Source: an uncultured Kiloniellales bacterium (lineage in GTDB: Bacteria; Pseudomonadota; Alphaproteobacteria; Kiloniellales; JAKSDN01). Taken from it: DNA of 10,694 bases. This document shows, piece after piece, positions 6,463 through 10,694 of this stretch (position 1 is the first letter of the stretch; every line of letters starts with the position of its first letter). The translations under genes and the position numbers were made by a program. The stretch is taken from the NCBI GenBank assembly GCA_937974415.1, contig CALJXB010000453.1, positions 1 through 10,694 of the forward strand. Reading direction: 5' to 3'. The notes beneath the pieces are model-generated. The model was not told the DNA's origin. It ran no database searches and was given only the letters and a program-made list of their open reading frames with translations.

Positions 6463-7233
6463 ATGCCTCACGCCCGCTTTCCCTTTCTCGATCATCCCGG
6501 GCCGATTGCCTTCGCCCATCGCGGCGGCGGCAAGGAGCAGCCGGAAAACTCCATGGCGGCCTTCAGCCATGCCGTCAGCCTCGGCTACCGCCATGTCGAA
6601 ACGGACGTGCAAGCGACCCGCGACGGCGTGGCGGTGGTCTTCCACGATGCCGACCTGGACTCCTTGACGGATCGGGCCGGCAAGATCGCCGATCTCACCT
6701 GGGGCGAGGTGCGCCGGGCCCGCATCGCCGGCCGGGAGCCGGTGGCGCGCCTGGACGAGCTGCTTGACGCCTGGCCCGCGCTGCGGGTCAACCTGGAGCC
6801 CAAGAGCGACCGGGCCGTGGAGCCTTTGGCGGAAGCCGTGCGACGGGCGGACGCCGTAGAGCGGGTCTGCGTCGGCTCCTTCTCGGGCGCCCGGGTGCGT
6901 CGCGCCCGCACGCTGCTCGGCCCGACGCTATGTACCTCCCTGGGACCGCTGGGCGTCACCCGGCTGCGCCTGGCAAGCCTTGGGCTGCCGGCCGGCCGCG
7001 GCTTCGATGAGGGGGCGGCCCAGGTCGCCACCCATCACTACGGCCTGCCCGTGGTGGACCGCGGATTTCTCGAGGCCGCTGCGCGGCACGGCCTGCAGGT
7101 GCACGTCTGGACTATTGATCAGGAGGCCGAGATGGATCGCTTGCTCGACCTGGGCGTCGACGGGATCATGTCGGGCCGCCCCAGCCTGCTGAAGGCGGTG
7201 CTGCGGCGCCGCGGCCAGTGGCACGGTGGTTAG
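6463..7233 (+). CDS. Glycerophosphodiester phosphodiesterase family protein
   Basis: GDPD-family TIM-barrel enzymes hydrolyse glycerophosphodiesters to glycerol-3-phosphate and an alcohol. The protein has 256 residues, the size of cytoplasmic UgpQ-type members, and no signal peptide is seen. Seen directly: AFAHRGG with His19 and Arg20, PENSMAAF with Glu28, HVETDVQATRDG with metal ligands Glu46 and Asp48, VVFHD with His61, and NLEPK with Glu112 and Lys114. The C-terminal strand is VHVWTIDQ, then LGVDGIMSGRP. The last motif is usually GxDGIITDxP, so the normal Thr-Asp is Ser-Gly here, probably harmless since it is not a catalytic residue. The ATG at 6463 gives the usual family N-terminus, but its only purine-rich stretch (GAGGGG) is too far upstream. 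A GTG at 6439, overlapping the pabBC stop as GTGA, would add 8 residues and allow coupling. Substrate is not determined. Confidence 0.9.
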   Translation: MPHARFPFLDHPGPIAFAHRGGGKEQPENSMAAFSHAVSLGYRHVETDVQATRDGVAVVFHDADLDSLTDRAGKIADLTWGEVRRARIAGREPVARLDELLDAWPALRVNLEPKSDRAVEPLAEAVRRADAVERVCVGSFSGARVRRARTLLGPTLCTSLGPLGVTRLRLASLGLPAGRGFDEGAAQVATHHYGLPVVDRGFLEAAARHGLQVHVWTIDQEAEMDRLLDLGVDGIMSGRPSLLKAVLRRRGQWHGG

Positions 7234-7251
7234 AACAGGGGAAGGCGGATA

Positions 7252-7653
7252 ATGCGATTTTGGCTTTGTATGGGGGCGGCTAACGGTTTCATGGCGGTAG
7301 CCATGGGCGCCTTCGCGGCGCACAGCCTGGCCGGCGAGGCTCAACAAAGCGCGCGCGGCTGGGTCGAAACCGGCGCCACCTATCAGATGTTCCACGCGCT
7401 GACCCTGCTTGCCGTCGGCGTGCTGTGCGGCCAGGCGTCCGCCGCTGCCCGGCGTTGGCTGGCGGTGGCCGGCTGGGGCTTTCTCGCCGGGCTCCTGCTC
7501 TTCTCGGGCGGGCTTTACGTCCTGGCCTTCGCCGGCCTGTCCAGCCTGGGCCCGGTCGTGCCGGCCGGCGGCCTCGCTTTCTTCGCCGGCTGGGCGGCGT
7601 TGTTCTTTGCCGGATTGCGCTATTCCCCAGGCGCCGGCAACCGCCCGTCCTGA
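7252..7653 (+). CDS. DUF423 family small inner-membrane protein
   Basis: A 133-residue hydrophobic protein of the DUF423 (YgdD/YwdK-like) family; its function is not established. Four membrane segments are visible at about residues 3-24, 44-60, 70-95 and 102-122. Family signatures seen: MGAFAAHSL (18-26), ETGATYQMFHALTLLAVG (39-56), LLLFSGGLYVLAFAG (81-95) and VPAGGLAFFAGW (103-114). The ATG has an AAGG ribosome site 6 bases upstream, and the gene starts 18 bases after the phosphodiesterase stop, so it is likely the last gene of the pabBC transcript. Its final 34 bases overlap the 3' end of the oppositely oriented RND gene, and the stop codon lies inside a strong hairpin. The basic, proline-containing tail after residue 122 is short and probably not structured. 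Confidence 0.9.
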   Translation: MRFWLCMGAANGFMAVAMGAFAAHSLAGEAQQSARGWVETGATYQMFHALTLLAVGVLCGQASAAARRWLAVAGWGFLAGLLLFSGGLYVLAFAGLSSLGPVVPAGGLAFFAGWAALFFAGLRYSPGAGNRPS

Positions 7654-10600
7654 CCGGGCAGATTGCCGGCCTCGCCTTCGGAACCTTTTTCGAGCGTGCC
7701 GACCAGGACCGAGAGCATGGGCGGGATGATGAGCAGGGTCAGCACGGCCGAGAGCGACAGGCCGCCCACAACCACCGAGCCCAGGCCGCGATAGAGTTCG
7801 GATCCAGCGCCGGGGAACAGCACCAAGGGCAACATGCCGAAGACGCTGGTCAGGGTCGACATGAAGATCGGCCGGATGCGGTCGCGGGTCGCCGCGAGAA
7901 TGGCCGCGTCGGATGCCAGCCCCTCGTGGCGGATGTGATGCAGAGTCTGGTGCACCAGCAGGATCGCGTTGTTGACCACGATGCCGATCAGGATCACGAA
8001 GCCGAGCAAGGTCAGCATGTCGAGCGGCTGGAAGTGATAGCTGTTGAGGATCACCAGACCGCCCACGCCACCGGCAGCGGCCAGCGGAACCGAGAGCAGG
8101 ATGATCAAGGGATAGAGAAAGCTCTCGAACAGGACCGCCATCACCAAGTAGACGATGGCGAGGGCGAGCAGCAGGTCGACCACCATGGCATCCCAGGTCT
8201 GGGTCAGCTTGTCCGCGGTGCCGGCAAGCCGCATGCGGACCTCGCCCGGCAGACCCTCGCTTTGCAGCGCGTCGATGACGTCCGTCCGCAGGGTCTCGAT
8301 CGCCGATCCCAGGGGCACGTTGGGCGCCGGCCTGATCTCCAGGGTGACCGTGCGGAAGCGCTCGCGGTGGCGGATTTCGGTCGGTCCGGCCGTAAGCACG
8401 ATGTCGGCCAGCGAAGAGGCCGGTATGATCATGCCGGAAGAGGTCACGATCGGCAGGCTGGCGATGCCCTGGGTCTCCGTGACGTTCCCTCGCGGGCCCC
8501 GCAGCATGAGGTCCATGCGGTTGCTGCCGATGGTCACCTCGGCCACCCGTAGGCCGTCGTTGAAGGCATCCAGGGAGTCGCCCAACTCGCGGGCGCTCAC
8601 GCCGTTGTCGGCCAGACGCGTGCGGTCGGGTAACACCCGCACTTCCGGCGCGCCCAGTTCGAGCCCCGGGTTGGGCCGGAGTTGGTTGCCGTCTTCCAGC
8701 GGCATGACCTGCACGATCTTGCGCACGGCTCGCCCGGCCACATCGAGGATGTTCACCAGGTCGTCGCCGGAAATGTCCAGCTCGATCTTTCTCCCGCCGC
8801 CGATTCCCCGGCCGAAGATTGAGGGCTGGTTGATGAATCCGAAGGTGCCCGGCTCGCGGAACACCGGATCGTGCAGCACGTCGATCAGTTCGCCCGCCCT
8901 CTCGGGTTCCTCGGAGATCGCGCCGAGGAAAGTGCTGGCGCGGGTCGCGACGAAGAAGAACCTTTGGATTTTCGGCGGCTCGCCCGGCGCCGAATCCGGC
9001 CCCGACACGATGCTCCAATGGGGCCGGATCTCGCTCTCGATCCCCTCTGCGATCTCGGTCATGGTCGCCAGGTTGTAGCCGGGCGGCGGAATGATGACGC
9101 CGAACACCAGGTTGCGGTCGCCCTCGGGCAGATACTCGAGCTTGGGCAGATATCGCCAGGCGGCGAACGAGGTGGTGGCGACCACCAGGGTCACCACGCA
9201 AAGAGCCAGCACGCGGCTGCGCACGACGGCGCGCGCGAAGGCCATCACCGCCCGCACGAAAAGGCGCGCCAGCCCGTCGATGCCCGGCAGCGGCAGGCGC
9301 CGTAGCGCCTTTGCTTGGGTTTGGGCTGCGGCGTCCTTGCGCCCGCCCCAGAGAAAGCGGGCCAACGCCGGGATTACCGTGATCGAGACGATCAGCGACA
9401 GCAGCACCGAAACCGATATGGCGACGGCGATGTCGCGGAACAGCTGCCCGACTTCGAGCTTCATCACCAGGATCGGAATGAATACCATGACCGTGGTCAG
9501 CGCCGAGACCAGAACCGCGCCCCAGACCTGGCGGGCGCCCTCGTAAGCCGCCTCGCGGACCGGCCGGCCTTCTTCGCGCAGCCGATAGATGTTCTCGAGC
9601 ACCACGATGGCGGCGTCGACCACCATGCCGACGGCAAAAGCCAGGCCCGCCAGCGAGATCACGTTGATCGAGCGCCCGAGCGCCGCCATGGCGACGAAGG
9701 CGCCGATCACCGAGACCGGGATAGCGATCGAGATCACCAAGGTGGCGCGCAGGGAGCGCAGGAACAGCAATAGGATGATCGCCGCCAGCGTACCGCCGAT
9801 CCAGATGTTCTGACGCACCAGTGCGATCGACGATTCGATGTAGACCGTCTCGTCATAGACCTGCTTGAGGGTGAGGCCGGCCGCCGGCACGGCCGCCACG
9901 TTGAGCTCGTCGACCGCCTCGGCGATCCCGCGCATGGTCTCGATCACGTTGGCGCCGGTTTCACGCACGGCGTTAAAGGCGAGCGCCTGCTCGCCGAGGA
10001 TGCGGATCGACGAGGTGGGCTCTTTGAAGCCGAAGCTCACCTCGGCCACATCGTCCACCGTCACCCGCGCCAGCCGGCCGGTCGCAGCATCGTCGGACGA
10101 CCTGAGGACGACCTTGCGAATCTCCTCGAGCCTGTTCAGCTCGCCTTCGGTGCGGACCACGTAGCGGCGCTTGCCCTCGTCTATGTCGCCGGCGGAAATC
10201 GAGGCGTTGGCGGAGCGCATCGCCTCGGTCACGTCGCTGACCGTCAGGCCGAAGCGGGCGAGCAGCTGCGGCTCCACCGTGACGTGGATTTCCTGCTCGC
10301 TGCCGCCGTAGACGGTCACCCGGCTGACGCCCGTTACCCGCTCGATGCGGTCCTTGATGACATCCTCGACGAAGTCGCCGAATTCGTGCACCGGCCGCTC
10401 GTTGCCCTCGGCCCGGCGGACGATGAACCAGGCGATCGGGCTGTCCTCGCTGCCGGCGGTGTCGAGGGTCGGCTCGTCGGCCTCCTCGGGATAGCCGGTC
10501 ACCCGGTCGAGACGGTTGGCCACCAGCAGCAAGGCCCGGTCCATGTTGGCGTCGACGGCAAACTCCAGGGTGACGCGGCTGCGCCCCTGTTCGGCGCGCC

Positions 10601-10694
10601 CGGTGATCTCGCGCAAGCCCTCCAGGCCGGCCATCTCCTCTTCCTGCCGGTTGGTGATCTCGCGCTCGACTTCGGCCGGCGCCGCGCCGGGCCA
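7620..10694 (-). CDS. RND-family efflux permease (AcrB/HAE1-like), 5' end cut by window edge
   Basis: Proton-driven inner-membrane pump subunit that would work as a trimer with a periplasmic adaptor and outer-membrane channel. 1,024 codons are visible; the frame is open to the window end, beginning WPGAAPAEVEREITNRQEEE, so an ATG-like codon at 10634 is internal. Roughly the first 60-70 residues, including TM1, are missing. In visible numbering: porter domains 1-290; TM2-TM6 about 296-450, including AVGMVVDAAIVVLENIY in TM4 (Asp360); the amphipathic linker and TM7 about 475-515; second porter domains 520-830; TM8-TM12 about 838-998, including GIVVNNAILLV (Asn908, Asn909). AcrB has Asp-Asp in TM4 and Lys in TM10; here they are Asp-Ala and Asn. 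A short hydrophilic tail follows TM12. The substrate is unknown; the adaptor gene probably lies beyond 10694. It converges on, and overlaps by 34 bases, the DUF423 gene. Confidence 0.95.
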   Translation of the reverse strand, partial: WPGAAPAEVEREITNRQEEEMAGLEGLREITGRAEQGRSRVTLEFAVDANMDRALLLVANRLDRVTGYPEEADEPTLDTAGSEDSPIAWFIVRRAEGNERPVHEFGDFVEDVIKDRIERVTGVSRVTVYGGSEQEIHVTVEPQLLARFGLTVSDVTEAMRSANASISAGDIDEGKRRYVVRTEGELNRLEEIRKVVLRSSDDAATGRLARVTVDDVAEVSFGFKEPTSSIRILGEQALAFNAVRETGANVIETMRGIAEAVDELNVAAVPAAGLTLKQVYDETVYIESSIALVRQNIWIGGTLAAIILLLFLRSLRATLVISIAIPVSVIGAFVAMAALGRSINVISLAGLAFAVGMVVDAAIVVLENIYRLREEGRPVREAAYEGARQVWGAVLVSALTTVMVFIPILVMKLEVGQLFRDIAVAISVSVLLSLIVSITVIPALARFLWGGRKDAAAQTQAKALRRLPLPGIDGLARLFVRAVMAFARAVVRSRVLALCVVTLVVATTSFAAWRYLPKLEYLPEGDRNLVFGVIIPPPGYNLATMTEIAEGIESEIRPHWSIVSGPDSAPGEPPKIQRFFFVATRASTFLGAISEEPERAGELIDVLHDPVFREPGTFGFINQPSIFGRGIGGGRKIELDISGDDLVNILDVAGRAVRKIVQVMPLEDGNQLRPNPGLELGAPEVRVLPDRTRLADNGVSARELGDSLDAFNDGLRVAEVTIGSNRMDLMLRGPRGNVTETQGIASLPIVTSSGMIIPASSLADIVLTAGPTEIRHRERFRTVTLEIRPAPNVPLGSAIETLRTDVIDALQSEGLPGEVRMRLAGTADKLTQTWDAMVVDLLLALAIVYLVMAVLFESFLYPLIILLSVPLAAAGGVGGLVILNSYHFQPLDMLTLLGFVILIGIVVNNAILLVHQTLHHIRHEGLASDAAILAATRDRIRPIFMSTLTSVFGMLPLVLFPGAGSELYRGLGSVVVGGLSLSAVLTLLIIPPMLSVLVGTLEKGSEGEAGNLPGQDGRLPAPGE
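7633..7670. repeat. Two-tier hairpin at the overlapping ends of the DUF423 and RND genes
   Basis: Outer arms GCCGGCAA (7633-7640) and TTGCCGGC (7663-7670) pair perfectly over 8 bases. Inner arms GCCCG (7643-7647) and CGGGC (7655-7659) pair over 5 bases around a 7-base loop, with a small 2/3-base internal loop between the tiers. The DUF423 stop codon (7651-7653) is in the loop region and the RND stop (7620-7622) is 11 bases beyond. Rightward there is only a distant T5 run (about 7686-7690), and leftward no T-run, so it is terminator-like in position and strength but not a textbook intrinsic terminator. It could serve both converging transcripts. Confidence 0.5.

Noticed and set aside
7425..8552. 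Rightward open frame of 375 codons across the DUF423-RND junction
   Set aside because: Its Gln/His/Asp/Arg-rich product has no recognisable domain, and it overlaps two well-supported genes in other frames.
6928..9201. Leftward open frame of 757 codons inside and beyond the RND gene
   Set aside because: It is out of frame with the RND permease, whose membrane and porter motifs are continuous through this stretch. The alternative product is low-complexity Arg/Gly/Pro/His, a high-GC artefact.
10632..10634. ATG as the start of the RND gene
   Set aside because: The frame stays open to the window edge and the 20 codons before this ATG encode the conserved RND stretch PGAAPAEVEREIT. The ATG is therefore internal and the gene is truncated only by the window.

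Overview
This window is GC-rich chromosomal DNA, very probably from an alphaproteobacterium. That placement is inferred from the protein flavour: a PraR-like small XRE regulator, a single-domain QueF, a fused PabB-PabC, and the queA-tgt-queF-queG order. It is not based on any marker RNA. The window holds ten protein genes, two of them cut by the window ends. I see no rRNA, tRNA, insertion sequence, prophage gene or CRISPR array.

Left block, all on the minus strand (reading from 4289 down to 1): an XRE-family regulator, an AlkB-like 2-oxoglutarate/Fe(II) oxygenase, queA, tgt, queF and the first 95 codons of queG. The four que genes together carry preQ0 to queuosine at the wobble base of tRNAs with GUN anticodons. 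QueF reduces preQ0 to preQ1, Tgt inserts preQ1 into tRNA, QueA adds the epoxycyclopentanediol from SAM, and QueG reduces epoxyqueuosine to queuosine. queA and tgt overlap by 4 bases (ATGA), which suggests translational coupling. The genes making preQ0 itself (queD, queE, queC) are not in the window. The oxygenase lies 27 bases upstream of queA and could share its transcript; its substrate cannot be told from sequence.

Middle: the 308-base divergent region 4290-4597 separates the regulator from the rightward genes. It contains an AT-rich island with two dyads, one of them a perfect 7-base inverted repeat, plus GC-rich hairpins nearer the rightward gene. These are candidate operator and promoter elements.

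Right block, plus strand: a bifunctional PabB-PabC fusion (chorismate to 4-aminobenzoate for folate), a glycerophosphodiester phosphodiesterase-like protein, and a small DUF423-family membrane protein, packed closely as a likely operon. Converging on them from the right is a large RND efflux permease on the minus strand, which runs off the window at its 5' end. Its last 34 bases overlap the end of the DUF423 gene, and a strong two-tier hairpin sits on this junction.

Overall this is mostly ordinary housekeeping sequence with one transporter. I found no convincing new biological system. The items most worth a second look are the oxygenase beside queA, the dyads upstream of the regulator, the hairpin at the overlapping convergent gene ends, and the single-aspartate TM4 motif of the RND pump.
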